Made by a program: the position numbers and the translations under genes
Shown: positions 1 through 12,350 of the stretch, piece by piece
Layout: every line of letters starts with the position of its first letter
Position numbering within the stretch: the stretch's first letter is position 1
The notes under the pieces: generated by a model
Told to the model about the DNA's origin: nothing
What the model saw: only the letters and a program-made list of their open reading frames with translations
Databases searched by the model: none
Origin: Hibiscus mutabilis
Lineage: Eukaryota; Streptophyta; Magnoliopsida; Malvales; Malvaceae
DNA: 64,000 nt
Reading direction: 5' to 3'
Assembly: GCA_019671005.1 (NCBI GenBank)
Contig: CM033721.1
Location: 51,688,864 to 51,752,863 of the forward strand

Positions 1-380
1 ACATAACATTTCATCTCTTGACAATACCCAAGAAAGTTGTCAGAACTTGTTCGTCAATCGTTAATGTCTTCCCTTGGCGCTGAATCAGGTGGCCAAAGCA
101 ATCGTTCCACACTTTCTTCAGACCTACTGCTTCTCCAGAAAAGATGATGTTTTCCTCTCCAGTAGCTAATCAGACAAGATGATGATTTAGTTGGATTTCG
201 CCACTCATCACAAACTTTAGTTTTTGCCACTGAAGGAAGAAGCAGACTTGTTGCATCTGATCAGGTCTGCCTTTGAACTTCATTCTTTTTTATTGTGCTA
301 GATTCTCAGTTTCCCTTCAAATTCATATGATAACAAAGAACAATCACTGGTCCCTTAACGCTACTACTTGATTTGCTACC

Positions 381-570
381 AATCTAATTGTCACCGGATA
401 TTACATGTTTGGTATATATAAAAGAAACTTCTTGTTTGATAGTGGAATGCTAATTGTGAAGAATGTGTATGTTCCTGTTTTCTCGTAATTGCATTTGTCA
501 GAAAGACATGCCCTTGGGCATCGTTATCCAAAATTCTTGCACCAGTCCATGAATTAGTCATTCATGTACT
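381..570 (+). pseudogene. copia-like pol remnant (pre-integrase)
   Basis: A short decayed coding trace. One plus frame reads YMFGIYKRNFLFDSGM then VKNVYVP, and another reads HALGHRYPKFL. These resemble the segment between protease and integrase of Ty1/copia polyproteins (a 'V.NVLYVP' stretch followed by 'LGH'). The frame changes between the two pieces and stops interrupt it. It lies in the opposite orientation to the copia array that starts at 761, so it is an older, separate relic. The rest of 1-755 shows no gene I recognise. This call rests on two short motifs. Confidence 0.3.
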
Positions 571-755
571 ACACTTTATTCTCTATTTTGATCACTCAAA
601 CATAAATGCCCGTGCCACCACTTATCTTGTAAACTCTTAGTTTTACCTGCACACGAGACCCTAAACATGACCTTAGTAAAACTCACTCAATTCGATCTAA
701 AGAGAGATGAAATGTCATGTTTTTACCAATTCTTATATCCATGGAAGAAAGAGAG

Positions 756-760
756 AGAAG
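756..760. repeat. left target-site duplication AGAAG
   Basis: AGAAG directly abuts the first base of the leftmost copia LTR. The same five bases follow the last base of the rightmost LTR at 16021-16025. The pair brackets the whole three-LTR array, which marks it as the product of one original insertion. Confidence 0.85.
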
Positions 761-1197
761 TGTTGGGTCACGCCGGTACACCCCATGGCGTAGCGGAAAA
801 ATTATCCCGCGATTACCGCCAGAGATCCATGTACGAGGAACGAATCGAGGTAAATAAGGGTAAAGAATTACATGTTTAAAATCTGGAATTCTGAGTTTAG
901 AGGAGATAGATATTCAATCACGATTCTACGATGTCGATTCTTAAGCCACAACAATAACGCTCCGACCTCTACGTAGTTCACCCAGTTGAAATGAGTATAT
1001 AAAACGCTCTAAACCATTTAAAAGAGAATGAGCATATAAAAACTCTCTAAACTATTTAGAGGGTTTTTCCCAAAAAGCATTAATGACTACTAGATCTCTC
1101 ATGCCTTTATATAGCCTTTGTAATCCTAATTCAACTCAGATTAAGATTTCAATATATATATTAAATATATATAATCCCAATTTAACTTTAATTAGGA

Positions 1198-1235
<38 letters not shown>

Positions 1236-2564
1236 CTCAATTCAACTTAATTAGAATTTCAATATATATATATATATTAAATATATAATCCCAATTCAAC
1301 TTAATTAGGATTTCAATATATATATATTAAATATATATAATCTCAATTCAATTTTAATTAGGATTTCAATATATATATTAAGTATATATAATTCCAATTC
1401 AACTTTAACTAGGATTTCAATATATATATTAAATATATATAATCCCAATTCAACTTAACTAGGATTTCAATATATATGGATTTAAATCGAATTATATTAT
1501 TTATATATTAAAAGAGTCATAATTACAATAATTATTTTCTTTTAATATTTACCCAATAGTTAAATTATATATCAAATATAAATTAATTTAACTAAATATG
1601 TGTACAACAAATTTGTACATATATAATTCGTTTAATATATGCTCATTTCAATTGTGGGTGTGACCATGTAGGTTCATGTAACGTTAGTAGTAAATATTAG
1701 AACATTTCTAATATTACAAACAATAAGTGACATCTAGCAATATGTCATTGTCACCTGAGTTACAAGAAATCATGATTCGACATAACCTTTTCGTGATTAG
1801 CTCTATTTATGTATTACATCCTTTTGTCCTTTATATCTAGATTAGACACAAGTCATGGAACAGTCATACTTGTATAGTCCATCTAATGTTTCTTGATATA
1901 TTGAGTAGACTATTATAAACGAATAACTATGATATCTCATATCAACTTATTCGAGCATGGCCATGCATTTCTAGTCTCACTCAATCAAGTGGCCTACGAT
2001 ATTACTCATATTATGTAGGAGGGACAAATCATATCTTGATCAACCATATTCCACTACATAGATTGTGACATATCCAATATCAATCTTTATAGTGTAGTCA
2101 GTTACAACACACATTTGATCGTATCAAAATATGTCACTCACGATGTTGAAATAATGATAATCTCAAGTCTGAGGATCATACATGTAGTTATCACTATGAG
2201 CAATGTTATGACTGTCACATAATAATCCAAGAAACATGCTCATAGCGGGTCAGTCCAGTATGTCGTTCTCTAACACATACTTATGTATTGATTTTGACAT
2301 CTTCATTTCAATGACAACACTTTGTCATCAATCAACTACATATTAGTCTTAATGCATTATTGTTGTTCATGCTCACAATAATACTCAACTAAGGACATTT
2401 TAGAATAACTATATTATTCTAAGGACTTTATTATAATTTAGTTTATTTATGCACGCAGAATTATAACTAAAAATAATAATGACAATGCCTCTTTATGAAT
2501 AAACAAGGTAAAACAAATGTCATTTACAATCATCTTATGATTGGTCTTTGGGCATACTCTAACA
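761..2564 (-). repeat. copia LTR 1 (3' LTR of internal copy 1)
   Basis: On the minus strand it starts TGTTAGAGTATGCCC and ends CCCAACA, so it has TG...CA ends. A TATA-like CTATATAAAGG lies at about 1103-1115 on the minus strand. Roughly 1131-1480 is a run of degenerate units of about 50 bp, each holding GGATT and AATCC around an AT palindrome. It differs from LTRs 2 and 3 at many sites in its low-coordinate half and is nearly identical to LTR 2 in its high-coordinate part. Confidence 0.9.
1131..1480. repeat. about 50-bp AT-rich tandem repeat in LTR
   Basis: About seven imperfect units of the form AATTCAACTTAATTAGGATT followed by an (AT)n/TTAA palindrome and AATC. Equivalent blocks lie at about 7853-8210, 14575-14935 and, inverted, 23172-23520. 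Unit number and AT-run lengths differ between LTRs. The blocks produce spurious Tyr/Ile-rich reading frames. Confidence 0.8.
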
Positions 2565-2574
2565 ATCTCCCACT
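2565..2574 (-). other. polypurine tract, internal copy 1
   Basis: The minus strand reads AGTGGGAGAT directly before the TGTTAGAG start of LTR 1, the expected place for plus-strand priming. The same sequence is at 9300-9309 beside LTR 2. Confidence 0.75.
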
Positions 2575-2638
2575 AGCACTAAGACCAATCACTCATGTAT
2601 CTAATACCAAGTGACTTAGTGTGACGATCGATCATGCT

Positions 2639-2935
2639 TCACAGCATCGTAGGCTTTGTCAATGGATCGACAATGTTGTTATTTGTTGGTACCCTACATA
2701 TTTCCACATCTCCTCGATCTATGATTTCTCGAATGAGATAGTAACACCTAAGTATGTGTTTGGATCGTTGGTGAGATCTAGGTTCCTTTGCTTGTGCGAT
2801 GGCTCTGTTGTTATCACAACGTAGATCTATAGCATTCAAAATGCTTGGCACAACCCCTAGTTCAGATATGAACTTATTTATCCTAACACCCTCCTTTGCG
2901 CAGCATCGCATGCTACAATATACTCGGCTTCTCAC
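2639..2935 (-). pseudogene. copia RNase H, internal copy 1
   Basis: The frame contains AIAQAKEPRSHQRSKHIL and later VPTNNNIVDPLTKP, the hallmark C-terminal region of Ty1/copia RNase H, which degrades the RNA strand during reverse transcription. Its upstream part is out of frame. At about 2910-2935 it reads RSRVYCSMRCC where the sister copy still encodes TTEAEYIVACDAAKEG. Clustered changes (an extra GC in the GCGCAGCATCGC stretch and CACAG replacing GTTG) caused this. It is non-functional as it stands. Confidence 0.85.
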
Positions 2936-3539
2936 AGTAGAATCAACTATTGTATCTTGCTTTAAACATTTCTAGCTCATAGTGCCTCCATTAAGGCATA
3001 ACACAAAACTTCGATTGCGATCGTGAATTATCCTTATTAGTTTGGAAGTCGACATCGGTATAACCTTTTATACTTAGCTCTTCATCACCTCCATATATAA
3101 TGAATGTATCATTAGTTCTTCTTAAGTACTTAAGGATGTTTTAATCATGATCCAATGACCTTCATCGGAACTACCTGTATCGACTTGTCATACTTAAAGC
3201 GTATGATACATTTAGACGAGTATATAACATGACATACATGATAGATCCAATTGGTGAAGCATATAGAATCTTACTCATTTGCCCTCTTTCTTAAGATGTT
3301 GAAGGACACATTTCCTTCGAGAGTGAAATTTCATGTCTCATAGGTAAGAACCCTTTTCTTTTGGACTCTTCCATATTGAATCTTTTTAGTACTTCTTCTA
3401 TGTATGTATTTTGACCCAGTCCTATAAGTCATCTTGATCTATCTCTATAGATCTTGACTCTAATATGTATATTGCCTCGCCCAAGTCTTTCATGAAAAAC
3501 ATTTTCCTAACCAAGTTTTCACAGGTTGTAAGCTAGATA

Positions 3540-4099
3540 TGTCATTTCCTATTATCAATATGTCGTCCACATACATTACCAAGAATATGACAATGCTCCC
3601 ACTAATTTTCTTGAAAATACATGACTCATCTTCATTTTGATAAAATCAAACTCTTTGATTGCATTGTTAAAACGAAGATTCCAACTTCGAGAAGCTTGCT
3701 TCAATCCATTAATGGACCTTTGTAGCATACATATTTTTGTCACCATCTTTTGGATTGACAAAACCTTTAGATTGTGTCATGTACACATCCCCATCTAGTT
3801 TTTCTATTAAGGAAAGCAGTTTTATCATCAATTTGCCATATCACATAAGATGCAGCTATCGCAAGTAAGATCCTGATGGATTTAAACATAGCAACAGGTA
3901 AAAAGGTTTTATCATAGTCTATACCATGAATTTGACCAAAACCCTTAGCGACTAATCGCACTTTGTATGTTTGTACATTATCATCCATGTCGGTTTTCTT
4001 TTTGAAAACACATTTGCACCCTATGGGCTTAACCCCTAGAGATGGGTCTACCAAGGTCCAAACTTGGTTTTCTAACATGGAATCCATCTCGAATTTCAA
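3540..4099 (-). pseudogene. copia reverse transcriptase, internal copy 1
   Basis: Two consecutive minus-strand frames cover an RVT_2-type reverse transcriptase. The first (3767-4099) contains FEMDSMLENQVWTLVDP, YKVRLVAKGFGQ and DYDKTFLPVAMFKSIRILLA. The second (3576-3761) contains KICMLQRSINGLKQASRSWN. The catalytic YVDD codons are intact at 3562-3573 (GTCGTCCACATA on the plus strand), but a frame change separates them from the upstream frame. The join after KTAFLN is also broken. It would have copied the element's RNA in cytoplasmic particles; in this state it cannot be translated whole. Confidence 0.9.
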
Positions 4100-4974
4100 G
4101 GCCTCTGGCTATTTCTCAGAGTCTGGGCCCATCACTGCTTCTTGATAAGTCCTAGGCTCATCTTGATCTATGAAGGGAACATCATCATGCAATGTGACAA
4201 GAAATCCATATTTCTCATGCGTATTGCATTCTCTCAAAGATCTTCGCATGGTTGTGTTTCTAAAACTGTTGAATATTCCTCAACAACTTATAGAACTTGT
4301 TGTTGTTCAATCTCTTGTTCAATGATATGTGGTTGATCTCGAATTTTATTGAGTTCAATATTTCTCCTACTTCTTTTTTTTGAAAACAAATTATCTTTCT
4401 AGGAAGATTCATGTTTGAGAAACAAACACTTTGTTCTCAGTAGGATTGTAGAAATAATATCCTTTAGTCTCTTTAAGATAACCCACAAAATTACATTTAT
4501 GAGATTTGGGTTTGAGCTTTGTAAACATCTTGTGTTTAACATAAGTTTTGCATCCCCAAATTTTCATAAAAGACATACTAGGACGTTTCCCAATCCATAT
4601 CTCATATGGTGTCTTTTGAACTGATTTAGATTGAACACGATTTAGTGTGAAAGCAAATATTTTTTAGCGTATGTTCCCAAAAAGAAACGAGAAGATTAGC
4701 GTGACTCATCATTGATCGAACCATGTCTAACATTGTTCGGTTTCTTCTTTTTAGGAACTACATTCCATTGTGGAGTACCATGAGGTGTGAGACAATCCCA
4801 TATTCCTTAAGAAGGTCACCAAACTCCAAGCTTAAGTATTCTCCTCTTCGATATGATCGAAGAGCCTTAATGCTTTTTCCTAGTTGGTTTTATACTTCAT
4901 TTTTAAATTCCTTAAACTTTTCAAGGGCTTCAGATTTATGATGCACTAGGTAAATGTACCCATATCTATTGAAG

Positions 4975-5217
4975 TCATCTGTGAAAGTAATAAAGTATTG
5001 AAAACCTTTTTCTGACTTGTGTATTCATTGGTCCACATACATCACTATGTATTAATCCCAATAAATCACTTGCTTGCTTACTTTTACCATTAAAAGAATC
5101 TTTGGTCATCTTTCCCAATAAGCAAGGCTCGCATACATCAAGTTGTTCGAAAACAAATGAATCCAAAAATTCATCTTTATGAAGTTTTGAAATGTGCTTT
5201 TCACTTATGTGACCCAA
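4975..5217 (-). pseudogene. copia pre-integrase and integrase start, copy 1
   Basis: An 80-codon minus-strand frame reads MGHISEKHISKLHKDEF, then CEPCLLGKMTKDSF, then DLLGLIHSDVCGPM. This is the copia GAG-pre-integrase module with the zinc-binding C..C pair, followed by the start of the integrase core (the D of HSDVCGPM is the first catalytic aspartate). The frame fails just after. Shifted pieces of the core continue down to about 4150 in other frames. Domain order (protease, integrase, RT, RNase H from high to low coordinate) is the copia order. Confidence 0.88.
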
Positions 5218-5229
5218 GTGACAATGCCA

Positions 5230-5700
5230 AAGATGAGTTTGATTAGAGTCATTTGTTTTGATCTTTTCGTATTTATGTTGTAAATGGAATTCTCTTGATT
5301 CAAAATATAGAGGCCATTTATTAATTGTGTCACACCATAAAAAATATTATCGAGATAAAAGAACAACAATTATTCTTAATAATTATCTCAAAACTAATAT
5401 TGTCTAAATAAGAAATCGAAATGATGTTTTTTAGTCAAACTAGACACAAAATAATAATCCTCTAAACATAAGTTAAGTCCACTAGGCAACGATAAAGTAT
5501 ATGTTCCTATAACTAATGCAACAACTCTTGCTCCTTTACCAAACCATAGGTCCACCTCTTCTTTTCTGAGATTTCTACTCTTTTGTAGTCCTTATACAAA
5601 TGTACAAATATGAGAACCACAACCGGTATCTAATACCCAAGAAGTAGGGTTGATAAATTAACATCAATAACATAAATATTCAAGGTGGATGCTCCACTTT
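5230..5700 (-). pseudogene. copia protease/linker remnant, copy 1
   Basis: This matches, base for base over most of its length, the sister segment at 11960-12430, which keeps a frame containing DLWFGKGARVVALVIGTYTL and LPSGLNLCLEDYYFV, typical of the copia segment from protease toward integrase. Small indels near 5565-5630 break it here. I do not see the protease DTG motif. Confidence 0.6.
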
Positions 5701-5939
5701 CATTTGCCTTCTTGACTTTTCAAGATAAATGGGGCAGTTCCTTTTACAATGACGTGTCTTATTACTAATGGAAACTATTTTCCTTCCAGTGGCCAGTCAA
5801 AGTAGTTTACGTCGTTCAACTTGTCATTCTCAAGGACCGATTGCAATGATAACAAATTTGTATAATAAGTCTACAACAATAAAATATGTTTTATAAGTAC
5901 CTATTTATCATGTTTATAAAGTAATAACATTCCCACTAT

Positions 5940-7470
5940 TAAAAACCCTCAAAATCAAAAAACTTGCTAAAAAATATTTCTAGTGGGTAAAGATCCATAT
6001 TTCATTTCATTCTAAGTCAGCTTTGGCTTTACTCTTAAAATTCAATTATTTAGGTAAGCAACACTTGCTAATTACATCTCATGTAATTCCTATATTTGAT
6101 GAACAACTATTTGTCCAAAACAAAAGTTCATACGGTCTAATAGAAAGAACGATAATTAACAGTGCACCAAGTAGGTCACTTATAAAAAGAGAGGTGGTGT
6201 ACCGGGCACGCTTAAATACCAAGTCTTTCAAAGAACCAATCCTAGACATGAACTTTCGTATTGTTTTTCAATCACCAAAGTTCTTGAACAATCATTAGTC
6301 TTTAGGTTTCTAATCTTATTAGAACAACCTAGTTTAACCAATATTACTACCACTGAATATCACTTGCCTATTCTTCGCGTTTAACCAAGATAGATCTAAG
6401 TATTTTGCTTTGGCAAAACCTACATAGTACCGATCGAGGTTTTAACGGGGGCTAATATTGGATGACTAATTTTAATATGGAGGGTTTTTTGTGAATATTA
6501 TCTCACCATTTAACATTTGATCTTATCATGCATCTCATACATTCATTTTATCATATACATGAAAAGCAGTAAATATGAATGCAATAGTTATAGCCCATAT
6601 CCTGAGGTAGCCCGTCCCAAGCCAATGGGAGAACCAAATTATTCTAAGGATAAAAACACTTCTTAAGCATCTTTATGTCAGCCCACACTTCTGTTCCTCT
6701 AGTCCATGCTTCTTCATATAGATTACAATTTTAGAAACTCGTTTTACATACGAAGGAGTAAGATGAGAAGAGAATTACAATAGAAGTAAAGAAAGACACG
6801 ACATGCAGGCCGTATTTATAAAACCTTATAAATAAAACTAAATGGGCTATAACCATGCATTCCAAACACCGTGCATAAACAAACATAGTAACGATCAGGT
6901 TTGTAATTGAGGTCTTTCTAGATTGTTCCTACGCAGGGGTCAAGCCTCTTGCGGGGTTTTGGCGGGCTTGTAGCTGCTGGCGGGGTTACCCTTACCCGGT
7001 CAGCGGTGGGGATTTTTTTTAAGATCAACATCTTAATTGTTGTGTAAAAACCTCACGATTTGATAACTTTTATCAACATTATCACGTTTTTTTAGAATTT
7101 TAAAATCTATGAGGTTTTTACTGGAACAACTCTTGTTACTTCCCCGCATGAAATCTATAAACAAACCATTAGTCTAATATATAACTTTAACCCGCGTATG
7201 TTAACACTTAACATCTAAAACCTTAAAACTCCATATTGAATATGTTAACAATTAACATATAATATTTCAAACCCTATCGATAAAGATCCCGATGATTAAC
7301 TCTTAATCATCAATCTTAGGAACATCTTTTAATTGGATTAACAGATTAACTGTGATTGAATAGATTTGCTCGTACAAATATCATATATTCACTAAATAAA
7401 TCAAAAATAACATGTATCTCTTACAATTAAATCATCCAAGTAATTAAAACCCGAATCTGTATCGTACAAG
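5940..7470 (-). other. copia 5' internal leader, no ORF recognised
   Basis: About 1.5 kb between the primer binding site and the first recognisable pol sequence. I find no gag motif or zinc knuckle. A short GC-rich patch with repeated GGCGGG/GGCGGGG words lies at about 6945-7010. This segment differs from its counterpart (12665-14192) far more than the rest of the two internal domains do. Confidence 0.6.
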
Positions 7471-7484
7471 TGGCTCTGATACCA
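7471..7484 (-). other. primer binding site (initiator Met tRNA type)
   Basis: The minus strand reads TGGTATCAGAGCCA one base inside the LTR end (CCCAACA-G-TGGTATCAGAGCCA). This is the standard plant retrotransposon site complementary to the initiator methionine tRNA. The identical site for copy 2 is at 14193-14206. Confidence 0.92.
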
Positions 7485-7485
7485 C

Positions 7486-9299
7486 TGTTGGGTCACGCTG
7501 GTACACCCCATGGCGCAGCGAAAAAATTATCCGGCAATTACCACCAGAGATCCATGTATGAGGAACGAATCGAGGTAAATAAGGGTGAAGAATTACCTGT
7601 TTAAAATCTGGAATTCTGAGTCTGGAGGAGATAGATATTCAATCACGATTCCACGATGTCGATTCTTAAGCCGCAACAATAATGCTCTGACCTCTACGTA
7701 GTTCACCCAGTTGAAACGAGTATATAAAACTCTCTAAACTATTTAAAAGAGAACGAGCATATAAAAACACTCTAAACTATTTAGAGGGTTTTTCCCAAAA
7801 AGCATTAATGACTGCTAGATATCGCATGCCTTTATATAACCTTTGTAATCCTAATTTAACTCAGATTAGGATTTCAATATATATATTAAATATATTAAAT
7901 ATATAAATTCAATTTAACTTAATTAGGATTTTAATATATATATAAATATATATATATAAATCCCAATTCAACTTAATTAGGATTTCAATATATATATATA
8001 TATAAATATATAATCCAAATTCAACTTAATTAGGATTTCAATATATATATTAAATATATATAATCTCAATTCAATTTTAATTAGGATTTCAATATATATA
8101 TATATATTAAATATATATAATTCCAATTCAACTTTAATTAGGATTTCAATATATATATTAAATATATATAATCCCAATTCAACTTAACTAGGATTTCAAT
8201 ATATATATATTGATTTAAATCGAATTATATTATTTATATATTAAAAGAGTCATAATTACAATAATTATTTTCTTTTAATATTTACCCAATAGTTAAATTA
8301 TATATATCAAATATATATTAATTTAACTAAATATGTGTATAACAACAAATTTGTACATATATAATTCGTTTAATATATGCTCATTTCAATTGTGGGTGTG
8401 ACCATGTAGGTTCATGTAACGTTAGTAGTAAATATTATAACATTTCTAATATTACAAACAATAAGTGACATCTAGCAATATGTCATTGTCACCTAAGTTA
8501 CAAGAAATCATGATTCGACATAACCTTTTCGTGATTAACTCTATTTATGTATTACATCCTTTTGTCCTTTATATCTAGATTAGACACAAGTCATGGAACA
8601 GTCACACTTGTATAGTCCATCTAATGTTTCTTGATATCTTGAGTAGACTATTATAAACGAATAACTATGATATCTCATATCAACTTATTCGAGCATGGCC
8701 ATGCATTTCTAGTCTCACTCAATCAAGTGGCCTACGATATTACTCTATTATGTAGGAGGGACAAATCATATCTTGATCAACCATATTCCACTACATAGAT
8801 TGTGACATATCCAATATCAATCTTTATAGTGTAGTCGATTACAACACACATTTGATCGTATCAAAATATGTCACTCACGATGTTGAAATAATGATAATCT
8901 CAAGTCTGAGGATCATACATGTAGTTATCACTATGAGCAATGTTATGACTGTCACATAATAATCCAAGAAACATGCTCATAGCGGTCACCAAAGATGTCG
9001 TTCTCTAACACATACTTATGTATTGATTTTGACATCTTCATTTCAATGACAACACTTTGTCATCAATCAACTACATATTAGTCTTAATGCATTATTGTTG
9101 TTCATGCTCACAATAATACTCAACTAAGGACATTTTAGAATAACTATATTATTCTAAGGACTTTATTATAATTTAGTTTATTTATGCACGCAGAATTATA
9201 ACTAAAAATAATAATGACAATGCCTCTTTATGAATAAACAAGGTAAAACAAATGTCATTTACAATCATCTTATGATTGGTCTTTGGGCATACTCTAACA
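7486..9299 (-). repeat. copia LTR 2 (shared middle LTR)
   Basis: It serves at once as 5' LTR of internal copy 1 and 3' LTR of internal copy 2. Up to about 8636 its diagnostic bases match LTR 3 (for example AAACACTC, GACTGCTAGATATCGC, GATTAACTC, CAGTCACACTTG, GATATCTTG), while LTR 1 differs. From about 8698 they match LTR 1 (GAGCATGGCCATG, GGGACAAATCATATC), while LTR 3 differs. The switch makes it a visible mosaic. No direct target duplication flanks it. Confidence 0.88.
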
Positions 9300-9313
9300 A
9301 TCTCCCACTAGCA

Positions 9314-10009
9314 CTAAGACCAATCACTCATGTATCTAATACCAAGTGACTTAGTGTGACGATCATGCTTCTGCTGCATCAGAGGCTTTGTCAATGGATC
9401 GACAATGTTGTTATTTGTTGGTACCCTACATATTTCCACATCTCCTCGATCTATGATTTCTCGAATGAGATAGTAACACCTAAGTATGTGTTTGGATCGT
9501 TGGTGAGATCTAGGTTCCTTTGCTTGTGCGATGGCTCTGTTGTTATCACAACGTAGATCTATAGCATTCAAAATGCTTGGCACAACCCCTAGTTCAGATA
9601 TGAACTTATTTATCCTAACACCCTCCTTTGCAGCATCGCATGCTACAATATACTCGGCTTCTGTTGTAGAATCAACTATTGTATCTTGCTTTAAACATTT
9701 CTAGCTCATAGTGCCTCCATTAAGGCATAACACAAAACTCGATTGCGATCGTGAATTATCCTTATTAGTTTGGAAGCTGACATCAGTATAACCTTTTATA
9801 CTTAGCTCTTCATCACCTCCATATATAATGAATGTATCATTAGTTCTTCTTAAGTACTTAAGGATGTTTTTAACTGCGATCCAATGACCTTCATCGGGAA
9901 CTACCTGGTATCGACTTGTCATACTTAAAGCGTATGATACATTTAGACGAGTATATAACATGACATACATGATAGATCCAATTGGTGAAGCATATAGAAT
10001 CTTACTCAT
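9314..10009 (-). pseudogene. copia RNase H, internal copy 2
   Basis: Two overlapping minus frames cover most of the domain. The frame 9701-10009 contains GSIMYVMLYTRLNVSYALS and HWIAVKNILKYLRRT followed by GYTDVSFQTNKDNSRSQS, the RT-to-RNase H connection and first catalytic Asp region. The frame 9314-9583 contains AIAQAKEPRSHQRSKHIL and MQQKHDRHTKSLGIRYM, the usual C-terminus. A stop or frame change lies between them. The intervening DNA still spells TTEAEYIVACDAAKEG in one frame, so the lesion is small. Confidence 0.88.
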
Positions 10010-10272
10010 TTGCCCTCTTTCTTAAGATGTTGAAGGACACATTTCCTTCGAGAGTGAAATTTCATGTCTCATAGGTAAGAACCCTTTTCTTTTGGACTCT
10101 TCCATATTGAATCTTTTTAGTACTTCTTCTATGTATGTATTTTGACCCAGTCCTATAAGTCATCTTGATCTATCTCTATAGATCTTGACTCCTAATATGT
10201 ATATTGCCTCGCCCAAGTCTTTCATGAAAAAACATTTTCCTAACCAAGTTTTCACAGGTTGTAAGCTAGATA

Positions 10273-10832
10273 TGTCATTTCCTATTATCAATATGTCGTC
10301 CACATACATTACCAAGAATATGACAATGCTCCCACTAATTTTCTTGAAAATACATGACTCATCTTCATTTTGATAAAATCAAACTCTTTGATTGCATTGT
10401 TAAAACGAAGATTCCAACTTCGAGAAGCTTGCTTCAATCCATTAATGGACCTTTGTAGCATACATATTTTTGTCACCATCTTTTGGATTGACAAAACCTT
10501 TAGATTGTGTCATGTACACATCCCCATCTAGTTTTTCTATTAAGGAAAGCAGTTTTATCATCAATTTGCCATATCACATAAGATGCAATTATCGCAAGTA
10601 AGATCCTGATGGATTTAAACATAGCAACAGGTAAAAAGGTTTTATCATAGTCTATACCATGAATTTGACCAAAACCCTTAGCGACTAATCGCACTTTGTA
10701 TGTTTGTACATTATCATCCATGTCGGTTTTCTTTTTGAAAACACATTTGCACCCTATGGGCTTAACCCCTAGAGATGGGTCTACCAAGGTCCAAACTTGG
10801 TTTTCTAACATGGAATCCATCTCGAATTTCAA
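10273..10832 (-). pseudogene. copia reverse transcriptase, internal copy 2
   Basis: Same as copy 1: the frame 10500-10832 carries KSIRILLAIIASYVIWQIDD, the frame 10309-10494 carries KICMLQRSINGLKQASRSWN, and YVDD codons are intact at 10295-10306. The frame breaks sit at the same places as in copy 1, so these lesions predate the duplication or were copied between the units. Confidence 0.9.
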
Positions 10833-11703
10833 GGCCTCTGGCTATTTCTCAGAGTCTGGGCCCATCACTGCTTCTTGATAAGTCCTAGGCTCATCTTGAT
10901 CTATGAAGGGAACATCATCATGCAATGTGACAAGAAATCCATATTTCTCATGCGTATTGCATTCTCTCAAAGATCTTCGCAGTGGTTGTGTTTCTAAAAC
11001 TGTTGAATATTCCTCAACAACTTATAGAACTTGTTGTTGTTCAATCTCTTGTTCAATGATATGTGGTTGATCTCGAATTTTATTGAGTTCAATATTTCTC
11101 CTACTTCTTTTTCAGAAAACAAATTATCTTTCTAGGAAGATTCATGTTTGAGAAACAAACACTTTGTTCTCGGTAGGATTGTAGAAATAATATCCTTTAG
11201 TCTCTTTAAGATAACCCACAAAATTACATTTATGAGATTTGGGTTTGAGCTTTGTAAACATCTTGTGTTTAACATAAGTTTTGCATCCCCAAATTTTCAT
11301 AAAAGACATACTAGGACGTTTCCCAATCCATATCTCATATGGTGTCTTTTGAACTGATTTAGATTGAACACGATTTAGTGTGAAAGCAAATATTTTTTAG
11401 CGTATGTTCCCAAAAAGAAACGAGAAGATTAGCGTGACTCATCATTGATCGAACCATGTCTAACATTGTTCGGTTTCTTCTTTTTAGGAACTACATTCCA
11501 TTGTGGAGTACCATGAGGTGTGAGACAATCCCATATTCCTTAAGAAGGTCACCAAACTCCAAGCTTAAGTATTCTCCTCTTCGATATGATCAAGAGCCTT
11601 AATGCTTTTTCTAGTTGGTTTTATACTTCATTTTTAAATTCCTTAAACTTTTCAAGGGCTTGATTTATGATGCACTAGGTAAATGTACCCATATCTATTG
11701 AAG

Positions 11704-11946
11704 TCATCTGTGAAAGTAATAAAGTATTGAAAACCTTTTTCTGACTTGTGTATTCATTGGTCCACATACATCACTATGTATTAATCCCAATAAATCACTT
11801 GCTTGCTTACTTTTACCATTAAAAGAATCTTTGGTCATCTTTCCCAATAAGCAAGGCTCGCATACATCAAGTTGTTCGAAAACAAATGAATCCAAAAATT
11901 CATCTTTATGAAGTTTTGAAATGTGCTTTTCACTTATGTGACCCAA
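11704..11946 (-). pseudogene. copia pre-integrase and integrase start, copy 2
   Basis: The 80-codon frame is identical in protein sequence to the one at 4975-5217, including CEPCLLGKMTKDSF and HSDVCGPM. Integrase would insert element cDNA; only its start survives in frame. Confidence 0.88.
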
Positions 11947-12122
11947 GTGACAATGCCAAAGATGAGTTTGATTAGAGTCATTTGTTTTGATCTTTTCGTA
12001 TTTATGTTGTAAATGGAATTCTCTTGATTCAAAATATAGAGGCCATTTATTAATTGTGTCACACCATAAAAAATATTATCGAGATAAAAGAACAACAATT
12101 ATTCTTAATAATTATCTCAAAA

Positions 12123-12350
12123 CTAATATTGTCTAAATAAGAAATCGAAATGATGTTTTTTAGTCAAACTAGACACAAAATAATAATCCTCTAAACATAA
12201 GTTAAGTCCACTAGGCAACGATAAAGTATATGTTCCTATAACTAATGCAACAACTCTTGCTCCTTTACCAAACCATAGGTCCACCTCTTTCTTTCTCGAG
12301 ATTTCTACTCTTTTGTAGTCCTTATACAAATGTACAAATATGAGAACCAC
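12123..12350 (-). pseudogene. copia protease-to-integrase segment, copy 2
   Basis: A minus-strand frame contains LYKDYKRVEISRKKEVD, FGKGARVVALVIGTYTL and LCLEDYYFVSSLTK, a segment found between the protease and the GAG-pre-integrase module of many plant copia elements. The protease active-site motif is not in this frame and would lie at higher coordinates. Confidence 0.65.
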
